From Aliiroseovarius crassostreae (GTDB taxonomy: Bacteria > Pseudomonadota > Alphaproteobacteria > Rhodobacterales > Rhodobacteraceae), in NCBI RefSeq assembly GCF_001307765.1, contig NZ_LKBA01000003.1, positions 1-39,923 of the forward strand: a stretch of 39,923 nt of DNA. The letters run 5' to 3'. The notes under the pieces were generated by a model. That model had not been told where the DNA came from, did no database searches, and saw nothing but the letters and a program-made list of their open reading frames with translations. Shown here piece by piece: positions 30,859 to 39,923 of the stretch (position 1 is its first letter; every line of letters starts with the position of its first letter). The position numbers and the translations under genes were made by a program.

Positions 30859-32904
30859 ATGTCCAAAGATCCGCTGCTGCAACCCTTTCAGCTGAAACAT
30901 CTGACCCTGAAAAACCGGATCATGACCACCAGTCATGAACCGGCCTACCCCGAGGACGGGATGCCGAAACAACGCTATGCGGCCTATCACGCGGAGCGTG
31001 CCCGGGCCGGGGTGGCCCTTGCGATGACGGCGGGGTCAGCGGCGGTGTCGCGCAACAGCCCGCCGGTTTTCAACAATATCCTCGCCTATAAGGACGAAGT
31101 GGTGCCTTGGATCCGGCAGCTGACCGATGGTTGCCATGAACATGGCTGCGCGGTGATGATCCAGCTGACCCATCTGGGGCGGCGCACCCATTGGGCCAAG
31201 GGGGATTGGCTGCCTGCCGTGTCCTCGACCAAACACCGCGAACCCGCCCACCATGCTTTTCCGAAACTCGCGGAAGACTGGGACATTGAGAATGTCATCG
31301 CCGATTTCACCGACGCAGCCGAGCGGATGAAAGCGGGCGGGATGGACGGGGTTGAAATCATGACCCATGGCCACCTGCTTGATCAGTTCATCTCGCCCCT
31401 GTCCAATGATCTGGACGGTCCTTATGGGCGAAAAACCCTGGAAAACCGCCTGCGCCTGACCAATGACATCATCGCCTCTGTCCGCAAACGGGTGGGGGAC
31501 GACTTTGTTGTCGGCGTGCGTTTTGCCCCTGACGAGGCGCAGGCCGGCGGTATCGACGAAGAAATGGGGCTGGAGATCGCCCGGATCTTCGAGGCAAACG
31601 GCCATGTGGATTACCTCAATATCAACCGGGGGCGCATCCATACTGACCCGGCCATGACCGACATGATCCCGGTGCAGGGGATGAAAAATGCCCCGCATCT
31701 GGATTTTGCCGGGCGGGTCAAGGCGGCGGTCACCCTGCCGGTGTTCCACGCGTCGAAAATTCCCGATGTGGCCACCGCGCGCCACGCCATTGCCTCGGGC
31801 CAGCTTGATATGGTCGGCATGACCCGCGCGCATATGGCCGATCCGCATGTGGTGCGCAAAATCATTGAGGGGCGCGAGGATGACATCCGCCCCTGTGTCG
31901 GCGCCACCTATTGTCTGGACCGGATCTATGGCGCGGGTGAGGCCCTGTGCATCCACAACCCCGCCACCGGGCGCGAACTGACCATGCCGCATGAGGTCAC
32001 GCCCGCAGATGAGAAGAAGAAAGTGGTTGTCATCGGTGCCGGCCCCGGCGGTCTGGAGGCCGCGCGGGTTGCAGCTGAGCGCGGCCATGACGTCATCGTG
32101 TTCGAAGCGCAACCGGATCCCGGAGGGCAGCTGCGCCTGGCCGCGCTTTCCCCACGTCGCCGCGAGATGATCTCGATCATCGACTGGCGCATGGCGCAAT
32201 GTGCCGCTCGTGACGTGGAGTTCCGCTTCAACAGCTGGGCTGAGGCCGAGGACGTGCGCGCACTGGATCCTGATGTGGTCATTGTCGCCACAGGTGGTCT
32301 GCCGAATACCGAACTGTTCGAGCAGCGCGGAGACGCAGCCAATGTGGTCACCGCATGGGACATTATCGCGGGCGATGTGAAACCCGCCGAGCATGTGCTG
32401 ATCTATGACGAAAGCGGTGATCATCCGGGGCTTCAGGCCGCAGAAATGGCCGCCCATGCCGGGTCCAGGGTTGAGGTGATGACCCCGGACCGCACCTTTG
32501 CACCGGATATCATGGCGATGAACCTCGTGCCCTATATGCGCGCGCTTCAGGACAAGGACGTCACCTTCACCGTCACCCGCCGTCTGTTGGATGTGGCCAG
32601 GGATGGCAATAAACTGACCGCAACGATCGGCACTGATTATTCGGATTTCACCCGTACGGCGCAATATGATCAGGTGGTGGTGAACTATGGCACCTTGCCG
32701 ATGGATGAGCTCTATTTCGCACTGCGCGAGGAAAGCTCGAACCGGGGGGCGGTTGATCAGGAGGCGCTGATCGAAGGGCGCCCGCAGACGCTCCTGCGCA
32801 ACCCGGAGGGCAGGTTCCAGCTGTTTCGCATCGGCGACGCCGTATCCGCACGCAATTGCCATGCCGCGATCTATGATGCGTTGCGGCTGGTCAAGGATCT
32901 CTGA
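30859..32904 (+). CDS. TMADH-like flavoprotein demethylase (DgcA/StcD type)
   Basis: A 681-residue enzyme with an N-terminal old-yellow-enzyme FMN barrel (LQPFQLKHLTLKNRIMTTSH, GGMDGVEIMTHGHLLDQF) and a C-terminal FAD/NAD domain (VVVIGAGPGGLEAARVAAER). Size and pattern fit DgcA, the dimethylglycine demethylase subunit of Pseudomonas, and StcD, the proposed N-methylproline demethylase of Sinorhizobium. The iron-sulfur region is a variant: C346, C352 and C364 are present, but the second cysteine of the usual CxxCxxxC is Ala349. It probably oxidises an N-methyl group of dimethylglycine or a similar tertiary amine made by the preceding enzyme, releasing formaldehyde. It begins 10 bases after the MttB gene, with a GGAGGG site. 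Confidence 0.88.
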   Translation: MSKDPLLQPFQLKHLTLKNRIMTTSHEPAYPEDGMPKQRYAAYHAERARAGVALAMTAGSAAVSRNSPPVFNNILAYKDEVVPWIRQLTDGCHEHGCAVMIQLTHLGRRTHWAKGDWLPAVSSTKHREPAHHAFPKLAEDWDIENVIADFTDAAERMKAGGMDGVEIMTHGHLLDQFISPLSNDLDGPYGRKTLENRLRLTNDIIASVRKRVGDDFVVGVRFAPDEAQAGGIDEEMGLEIARIFEANGHVDYLNINRGRIHTDPAMTDMIPVQGMKNAPHLDFAGRVKAAVTLPVFHASKIPDVATARHAIASGQLDMVGMTRAHMADPHVVRKIIEGREDDIRPCVGATYCLDRIYGAGEALCIHNPATGRELTMPHEVTPADEKKKVVVIGAGPGGLEAARVAAERGHDVIVFEAQPDPGGQLRLAALSPRRREMISIIDWRMAQCAARDVEFRFNSWAEAEDVRALDPDVVIVATGGLPNTELFEQRGDAANVVTAWDIIAGDVKPAEHVLIYDESGDHPGLQAAEMAAHAGSRVEVMTPDRTFAPDIMAMNLVPYMRALQDKDVTFTVTRRLLDVARDGNKLTATIGTDYSDFTRTAQYDQVVVNYGTLPMDELYFALREESSNRGAVDQEALIEGRPQTLLRNPEGRFQLFRIGDAVSARNCHAAIYDALRLVKDL

Positions 32905-32925
32905 CGCGGAAACCGGAGTGCGCCA

Positions 32926-34917
32926 ATGCCTTTCCCCCATATCTTCAAACCGGTTCGGCTGCGTCACAAGACGCTGAAAAACCGCGTGGTGTTCGGGGCG
33001 CATACCACCAATATGTCCCAAGATGGCCTGCCCGGGGATCAGCATCTGGCCTATTACCGCGAACGTGCCATCGGGGGCGCTGCGATGATTGTGGTTGAGC
33101 CGATGCCGGTGCATCCGGCGGCGGTGCTGACCCGTGGCAATTTTCGTCCCTCCACGGATGAGGTGATCCCCCATTTCAGACAGATCACCGAGGTGGGGCA
33201 GGCCCATGGCGCAGTGATGATCCAGCAGCTTTACCATGTGGGGGCGCATGGGGATTGGGACAATTCCTGGCACGCCAACTGGTCACCTTCGGGCGGGCCA
33301 AGCTATCACGACAATGATGGCAGCCATGCCATGTCCGAAGCCGAGATCGAAGAGACCATCCAGTCTTTCGTCGATGCGGCCGTCAGGTGTCAAAAGGCAG
33401 GTTTCGACGGGGTCGAAGTCTGGGCCGCCTATCATTGTCTGATTGACCAGTTCTGGACCCCGTTTTCGAACCAGCGAGAAGACCAATGGGGCGGGTCGCT
33501 GGAAAACCGCACCCGGTTTTCGCGTGAGATTCTGAAACGCATCCGGTCTGCCTGTGGCGACAACTTCATCATCGGGCTGTCTGTTGCCGATGAACCGGAT
33601 GTCGAGGCTGCCCTCAGCCGCGAAGACACCGCCGAGATTGTCGCGCTGCATGATGCGGAGCAACTGATGGATTATGTCACTTGCGGGTCGGGCGGGTATT
33701 TCGATTTCTACAAGCTGATGCCCACTTTTCTCTATGGCGAAAAGCTCGGTGTGGATCTGGCAACCCGGCTGAAATCCGTCGTCAAACACGCGCTGGTCAC
33801 GGCAGAAAGCCATATCCGAACCCCGGAAAATGCCAATACGGTTCTGGGTGCGGGCGAGGCGGACCTTGTCTCCATCGTGCGCGGGCAGATTGCCGATCCG
33901 CATCTGGTGGCAAAGGCGGGAGAAGATCGCGCAGAGGACATCCGTGGCTGCCTGTCGTGCAACCAGCAATGCTGGGGGCGACGGGGGCGGGATTATTGGA
34001 TCTCATGCCTGATCAACCCGTCGGTCGGGCGCGAGCATGAATGGGGCGGGGATCGATTCAGCAAGGTGCAATCCCAACGCAATGTGCTTGTGGTCGGGGC
34101 TGGTCCGGCCGGACTGGAATGTGCCCGTGTGGCGGCGGAACGCGGGCACCGGGTCACCTTGGCCGAAGCAGGCCCAGCACTGGGTGGACAGTTTCGGCTG
34201 GCAGGGCTGCAGCCGCGCCGCGCGCAGATCAGCGACCTGATCGATTGGTATCAGCGCCAGCTCATCGCGTTGGGTGTCAACATTCGCTACAACAGCTATC
34301 TGGATGCGGCCGAGATTGCGGCGTTCGGCGCGGATCTTATCGTCGACGCAACAGGCTCTGTTCCGGCTGGAAACGGGTTTCAGAAGGGGCTGGCACATGT
34401 CGGCACCCTGCCGGGTATCGAGCGGGGAAATGTGTTCAGTGCCGAGGATGTCATGGCTCGCGATGCCCGTCTGGGGAAGGCCGTGATCGTATTGGACGAA
34501 GGGGGCAACTGGCGCGGTATTGGCACCGCCTGGAAGCTGGCCCAGGACGGTCATGACGTGACCATTGTCACCCCGGACCCGGTGGTGGGCAAAGAGTTGT
34601 TCCGATCTGCCGCCGATCTTCCGGCGCGCAAGCAACTGGCCCGGCTTGGCGTGCGCTTTGTAACCGAAACCGTGGTGACGGGCTGGTCGGATCAGGGGGC
34701 TGTCTGCGGGGCCGACTGTGCCAGTATCCTGACCGGAGAGACCTGCCGGATCCCAGCCGACAGCCTTGTGCTTGCCACCGCGGAACGTGTCGGCATGGGG
34801 CTGAAGCAGGAATTGCGGGCAATGGGGTTTGACCCGGTTCTGATCGGGGACGCCCATGCACCACGCAATGCCGCCGCAGCCTTTTACGACGGGCGGCGTG
34901 CGGGGCTGGCCCTCTGA
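32926..34917 (+). CDS. Second TMADH-like iron-sulfur flavoprotein oxidoreductase
   Basis: A 663-residue enzyme of the same build: an FMN barrel (FKPVRLRHKTLKNRVVFGAH, GFDGVEVWAAYHCLIDQFWT) and a C-terminal nucleotide-binding domain (VLVVGAGPAGLECARVAAER). Here the 4Fe-4S site is classical, with C342, C345, C349 and C361 (RGCLSCNQQC..SC). It resembles 2,4-dienoyl-CoA reductase and trimethylamine dehydrogenase more generally, so its substrate cannot be fixed. It begins 21 bases after the previous gene and likely performs another demethylation step, or acts as electron-transfer partner. Both flavoenzymes differ clearly in sequence, so they are not a recent duplication. Confidence 0.88.
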   Translation: MPFPHIFKPVRLRHKTLKNRVVFGAHTTNMSQDGLPGDQHLAYYRERAIGGAAMIVVEPMPVHPAAVLTRGNFRPSTDEVIPHFRQITEVGQAHGAVMIQQLYHVGAHGDWDNSWHANWSPSGGPSYHDNDGSHAMSEAEIEETIQSFVDAAVRCQKAGFDGVEVWAAYHCLIDQFWTPFSNQREDQWGGSLENRTRFSREILKRIRSACGDNFIIGLSVADEPDVEAALSREDTAEIVALHDAEQLMDYVTCGSGGYFDFYKLMPTFLYGEKLGVDLATRLKSVVKHALVTAESHIRTPENANTVLGAGEADLVSIVRGQIADPHLVAKAGEDRAEDIRGCLSCNQQCWGRRGRDYWISCLINPSVGREHEWGGDRFSKVQSQRNVLVVGAGPAGLECARVAAERGHRVTLAEAGPALGGQFRLAGLQPRRAQISDLIDWYQRQLIALGVNIRYNSYLDAAEIAAFGADLIVDATGSVPAGNGFQKGLAHVGTLPGIERGNVFSAEDVMARDARLGKAVIVLDEGGNWRGIGTAWKLAQDGHDVTIVTPDPVVGKELFRSAADLPARKQLARLGVRFVTETVVTGWSDQGAVCGADCASILTGETCRIPADSLVLATAERVGMGLKQELRAMGFDPVLIGDAHAPRNAAAAFYDGRRAGLAL

Positions 34918-35030
34918 CCGGACAGTTTGGTGCTGGAAAACAAGGCAAGAGCCACAACTCCGCGCTGGCCTCACCCGGTCATCAGTGCTAATCCCTGTGC
35001 CGAAGAATTGACTGCAAGAGGCGAGAAAAC

Positions 35031-36866
35031 ATGCCAGCTTACCGTTCCAGAACGTCGACCCATGGTCGTAACATGGCGGGTGCCCGCGGATTGTGGCGCG
35101 CGACCGGGATGAAGGATGACGATTTTGGCAAGCCGATCATCGCCATCGTGAACAGCTTTACCCAGTTCGTGCCGGGGCACGTCCACCTGAAGGATCTGGG
35201 CCAGATGGTTGCGCGCGAGGTCGAGGCCGCTGGCGGTGTGGCCAAAGAATTTAACACCATCGCCGTCGATGACGGGATCGCGATGGGCCATGACGGCATG
35301 CTTTATTCGCTGCCGTCGCGCGAAGTGATTGCGGACTCGGTTGAATATATGGTCAACGCGCACTGTGCTGACGCGATGGTCTGTATATCGAACTGCGACA
35401 AGATCACCCCCGGTATGCTGATGGCCGCGATGCGCCTGAACATCCCGGTGATCTTCGTCTCTGGTGGTCCGATGGAAGCGGGCAAGATCGACATTGCCGA
35501 TCTGGACGCCAAGAAGATCGACCTTGTCGATGCGATGGTTGCCGCAGCGGACGACAAATACACCGACGAGCAGGTCCAGCACATCGAAGAAAACGCCTGC
35601 CCGACTTGCGGGTCGTGCTCGGGCATGTTCACTGCGAACTCGATGAACTGCCTGGCCGAGGCACTGGGTCTGGCGCTGCCGGGCAATGGCTCAACGCTGG
35701 CCACGCACGCCGACCGCAAAGGCCTGTTCCTCGAGGCTGGCCGCAAGATCGTCGAGATCACCAAGCGCCACTATCAGGACGAAGAAAAAGGTCTGCTGCC
35801 GCGCGAGATCGCAACCTTTGAAGCGTTCGAAAACGCCATGTCGCTGGATATCGCCATGGGGGGGTCGACCAACACCGTGCTGCACCTCTTGGCCATCGCC
35901 CATGAGGGTGAGGTTGATTTCGACATGACCGACATGGATCGTCTTTCGCGCAAAGTGCCCTGCCTGTGCAAGGTCGCACCGAACATCCACAACGTCCACA
36001 TGGAAGATGTGCACCGCGCCGGTGGCATCTTCTCGATCCTTGGCGAACTCTCGCGCGCTGGGCTGCTGCACAATGACGTGCCAACCGTGCATTCCTCCAC
36101 AATGGGCGAGGCGATCGCCAAATGGGACATCAAGGTCGCCAATAACCCCGAGGCCGAACAGCTCTTTAAAGCGGCCCCCGGAGGTGTGCGCACCACCAAG
36201 GCGTTCTCGACTGAAAACCGGTTCAAGGAACTGGACACCGACCGCGAAACCGGCGTGATCCGCTCGGCTGAACACGCGTTTTCGAAAGATGGCGGTCTGG
36301 CCGTTCTGTTCGGCAATATCGCCGAAGACGGCTGTATCGTGAAAACCGCGGGTGTGGATGAAAGCATCCTGACCTTCACCGGCACCGCCCATGTCTGCGA
36401 AAGCCAGGACGCGGCCGTGAACAACATTCTGACCGGCAAGGTCAAGGAAGGCGACGTGGTTGTCATCCGCTACGAAGGGCCGCGTGGTGGGCCGGGGATG
36501 CAGGAAATGCTCTACCCGACCAGCTATCTGAAATCGAAGGGTCTGGGCAAAGCCTGTGCGCTCTTGACCGATGGCCGCTTCTCGGGCGGGACCTCGGGCC
36601 TGTCAATCGGCCACGCCTCGCCGGAAGCGGCAGAAGGTGGCGCCATCGGTCTGGTGCAAGACGGCGACAAGATCGAGATCGACATCCCGAACCGCACCAT
36701 CAACCTTGCCATCTCGGACGAGGAAATGGCCGCCCGCCGTGCCGAGCAGGACAAGAAGGGCTGGGTCCCCGCCGAGCCGCGTAAACGCAAGGTCTCGAAG
36801 GCGCTGAAAGCCTATGCGATGCTGGCGTCTTCCGCAGCGAAAGGCGCAGTGCGCGTCATCGACTGA
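35031..36866 (+). CDS. ilvD: Dihydroxy-acid dehydratase
   Basis: A 611-residue enzyme of normal length that converts 2,3-dihydroxy-isovalerate (or -methylvalerate) to the 2-keto acid in branched-chain amino acid synthesis. The iron-sulfur cysteines are visible in [13 protein letters not shown] and [33 protein letters not shown] and [20 protein letters not shown] are further signatures. The start follows an AGAGGCGAG site, and a clear terminator follows the gene. It is a housekeeping gene with no evident link to the betaine genes around it, and it lies between the two catabolic units. Confidence 0.97.
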   Translation: MPAYRSRTSTHGRNMAGARGLWRATGMKDDDFGKPIIAIVNSFTQFVPGHVHLKDLGQMVAREVEAAGGVAKEFNTIAVDDGIAMGHDGMLYSLPSREVIADSVEYMVNAHCADAMVCISNCDKITPGMLMAAMRLNIPVIFVSGGPMEAGKIDIADLDAKKIDLVDAMVAAADDKYTDEQVQHIEENACPTCGSCSGMFTANSMNCLAEALGLALPGNGSTLATHADRKGLFLEAGRKIVEITKRHYQDEEKGLLPREIATFEAFENAMSLDIAMGGSTNTVLHLLAIAHEGEVDFDMTDMDRLSRKVPCLCKVAPNIHNVHMEDVHRAGGIFSILGELSRAGLLHNDVPTVHSSTMGEAIAKWDIKVANNPEAEQLFKAAPGGVRTTKAFSTENRFKELDTDRETGVIRSAEHAFSKDGGLAVLFGNIAEDGCIVKTAGVDESILTFTGTAHVCESQDAAVNNILTGKVKEGDVVVIRYEGPRGGPGMQEMLYPTSYLKSKGLGKACALLTDGRFSGGTSGLSIGHASPEAAEGGAIGLVQDGDKIEIDIPNRTINLAISDEEMAARRAEQDKKGWVPAEPRKRKVSKALKAYAMLASSAAKGAVRVID

Positions 36867-36891
36867 TCCTGACCATACATCTAAAATGACG

Positions 36892-36919
36892 AAGGGCGGG
36901 TCAACATCCCGCCCTTTTT
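36892..36919 (+). terminator. Rho-independent terminator after ilvD
   Basis: The stem AAGGGCGGG (36892-36900) pairs with CCCGCCCTT (36908-36916) around the loop TCAACAT, and a run of T follows to 36919. It lies 26 bases after the ilvD stop. Confidence 0.92.
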
Positions 36920-36944
36920 CTTGCCTGAAATACCTCATGGGGGT

Positions 36945-36965
36945 CTGGGGGTGTGAAACCCCCAG
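36945..36965 (-). terminator. Hairpin downstream of tmpB, possible terminator
   Basis: CTGGGGG (36945-36951) pairs with CCCCCAG (36959-36965) around a seven-base loop. It lies 7 bases beyond the tmpB stop in the direction of its transcription. There is no T-run, so termination efficiency is doubtful. Confidence 0.45.
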
Positions 36966-36971
36966 CCTGCC

Positions 36972-38779
<1,808 letters not shown>

Positions 38780-38812
38780 TAGGGAATGCGTATCTGAGGG
38801 GGCGTTTTGCTT

Positions 38813-39700
38813 ATGTCTGGATCTCAACCCTCCAACCTGCCACCGGCCAATATTCCACTGGCCAATATTCCGCTGGATTGGGTGCGTGCGTTTGAGGCTG
38901 CGGCGCGGACCGGCAGCTTCACCGGGGCGGCGCGGGAAACCGGCCTGACGCAAGCAGCGATCAGCCAGCGGATCGGTCAGCTTGAGGCGCGGCTTGGGGT
39001 GAGGCTTTTCATTCGGCAGGCGCGCGGGGTGGTCCTTTCGGTTGATGGCGAAGCGTGGCTGCCTTATGTCAGTCACGGCCTGACCACGCTGGACCAAAGC
39101 GCGGAAGAGCTCTTTGGGATGCGCCGCAAGACCATCACCCTCTCGGCCAGTGCGTCGATGCTGGCCCATTGGATTGCGCCGCGTCTGGCGGAAATACAGA
39201 TGCCGGGTGAGGTGCAAATCTCGTGCCAGACCATGGTTTTGTCCGCAGACAGCCTGCGTGAAACACCGATGGTGCGGGTGCGCTATGGCGATGGAAGTGG
39301 GGCGTTTGATTACAAGGCTAAGCTGTTTGCAGACGCCCTGTCGCCGGTCTGTGCACCACGTTTGATCCGGGGGGGGCGCCTCTGGCAGGACCTGCCGCGC
39401 CTCGCGGTGACTGGGCCGCGCGCGGGATGGCAGGCCTGGGCCACCCTGACCGGGGATCCGACAACGCCGGTGCCGCTTTTGCGGTTTGACACATTCACCG
39501 CCGCGGTTGCGGCCGCGCGGGCGGGGGCCGGGGTGCTGATGGCCTCTTTGCCTCTGGTGCAGGCGGAATTGGGAAATGAGCGGCTGCTGCGCTTGTCAGA
39601 CCATGTCCTGCGCCCGGCGGAAAGTCACTGGATGACGGCGAGCAAACAGGCGGTCAGTAAAAAACAATGGGCGGCGCTGACCGCCGCCCTGTGTATTTAA
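38813..39700 (+). CDS. LysR-family regulator, probably of the tmp operon
   Basis: A 295-residue LysR-type regulator of the GcvA-like subgroup. The winged HTH is clear: WVRAFEAAARTGSFTGAARE, then TGLTQAAISQRIGQLEARLG and VRLFIRQARGVVLS. The C-terminal substrate-binding domain is of normal length. It is transcribed divergently from tmpA, and tmp clusters described in the literature also have a LysR gene. ATG 38813 has a GAGGGGG site, whereas the TTG at 38807 is too close to it. The first codons contain a 15-base tandem duplication (near 38844-38873), giving PANIPLANIPLDW, which only lengthens the N-terminal tail. Confidence 0.9.
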   Translation: MSGSQPSNLPPANIPLANIPLDWVRAFEAAARTGSFTGAARETGLTQAAISQRIGQLEARLGVRLFIRQARGVVLSVDGEAWLPYVSHGLTTLDQSAEELFGMRRKTITLSASASMLAHWIAPRLAEIQMPGEVQISCQTMVLSADSLRETPMVRVRYGDGSGAFDYKAKLFADALSPVCAPRLIRGGRLWQDLPRLAVTGPRAGWQAWATLTGDPTTPVPLLRFDTFTAAVAAARAGAGVLMASLPLVQAELGNERLLRLSDHVLRPAESHWMTASKQAVSKKQWAALTAALCI

Positions 39701-39877
39701 CCTGTGTATCTAACGCGTTCCGCCAAAATCCTGAATCGCTGGTTTGGGGCGGAACGCTTCAGCAGGTCGCTGAAATAGTCGCTGAGCCGGAACGCTTTCC
39801 CGTCGTCAGGTCCGGTTCGACTGAAGTGTCATGTCTGTCGGCGCGCCCACGGCTCGCTTCTGGGGCCATCTTTCCCT
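39701..39877. other. Intergenic region with inverted repeat after the LysR gene
   Basis: No gene is visible. GCGTTCCGCC (39715-39724) and GGCGGAACGC (39748-39757) form a perfect 10-bp repeat, and GCCGGAACGC occurs once more near 39796-39805. The region may be the end of an insertion sequence whose transposase begins just to the right. Confidence 0.3.
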
Positions 39878-39923
39878 TCATACCGCCAGCAACCTCGGCA
39901 GCCGGGCAAGGTTGTTGGCGGCC
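39878..39923 (-). pseudogene. Possible transposase C-terminus (partial at window edge)
   Basis: The minus-strand frame enters at the window edge and ends AANNLARLPRLLAV before a TGA at 39878-39880. This resembles the C-terminal helix of IS5-type and similar transposases, but only 14 residues are visible, so the call is weak. Most of the gene would lie to the right of the window, and it may be intact there. Confidence 0.3.

Noticed and set aside
31036-33273. Open frame of 745 codons on the minus strand
   Set aside because: It is antisense to the two flavoenzyme genes, which have clear domains and good ribosome-binding sites. Long antisense frames are common in GC-rich genes.
35691-36466. Two minus-strand frames of over 200 codons inside ilvD
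   Set aside because: They are antisense to a complete and well-conserved enzyme gene and have no features of their own.
38844-38873. 15-base tandem repeat at the start of the LysR gene as a phase-variation tract
   Set aside because: There are only two units and the unit length is a multiple of three, so slippage would not change the frame. It only alters a short tail.

Overview
The window looks like a replicon of an alphaproteobacterium of the Rhodobacterales (Roseobacter group). This rests on the GC-rich coding style, the Hint_2 and RTX protein types, the plasmid Rep fragment, and the betaine and phosphonate catabolic genes. I ran no database search. All family calls come from motifs, length and gene order.

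Left part, about 1-21750, is a mosaic of mobile DNA. Three copies of one IS6-family element (A 1-124, partial; B 4142-5018; C 20518-21394, inverted) cut other genes: a Tn3-type resolvase (125-526), a Rep_3-like plasmid initiator (3753-4141), a Hint-domain protein (5019-5824), a Tn3-family transposase (18290-20517) and a tyrosine integrase (21395-21660). Copies A and B bracket a plasmid-like module with an orphan antitoxin-like gene, a Phd/Doc toxin-antitoxin pair, an HTH/coiled-coil plasmid protein under a large inverted repeat, a lipoprotein and the broken rep gene. Between B and C lie a nearly complete Tn3-family transposon (tnpA, a NIPSNAP gene, a serine resolvase and an adjacent tyrosine recombinase) and a four-gene operon: a secreted protein, a small membrane protein, a 1834-residue RTX protein and a HlyC-type acyltransferase. 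Matching 38-bp Tn3 ends at 522-559 and 18135-18172 suggest that one transposon was split and its halves now frame this region. The integrase remnant lies directly downstream of tRNA-Thr(CGU) at 21753-21828, which marks a likely island boundary.

Right part, about 21750-39700, is compact metabolic sequence. A BKACE-type beta-keto acid cleavage enzyme and a class III aminotransferase are translationally coupled. Next to them is a very large hybrid sensor/regulator (beta-propeller, Y_Y_Y, TM, HisKA, eroded ATPase, receiver, AraC HTH). A TetR gene diverges from an operon of an MttB-family methyltransferase and two TMADH-like flavoenzymes. After ilvD comes tmpA-tmpB with a divergent LysR gene. TmpA and TmpB are known to convert 2-(trimethylamino)ethylphosphonate to glycine betaine and phosphate. 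The MttB/DgcA-like operon could then strip the methyl groups, so together they suggest a route from a quaternary-amine phosphonate to phosphate and demethylated glycine derivatives. The far right edge (39878-39923) holds what may be the C-terminus of another transposase.
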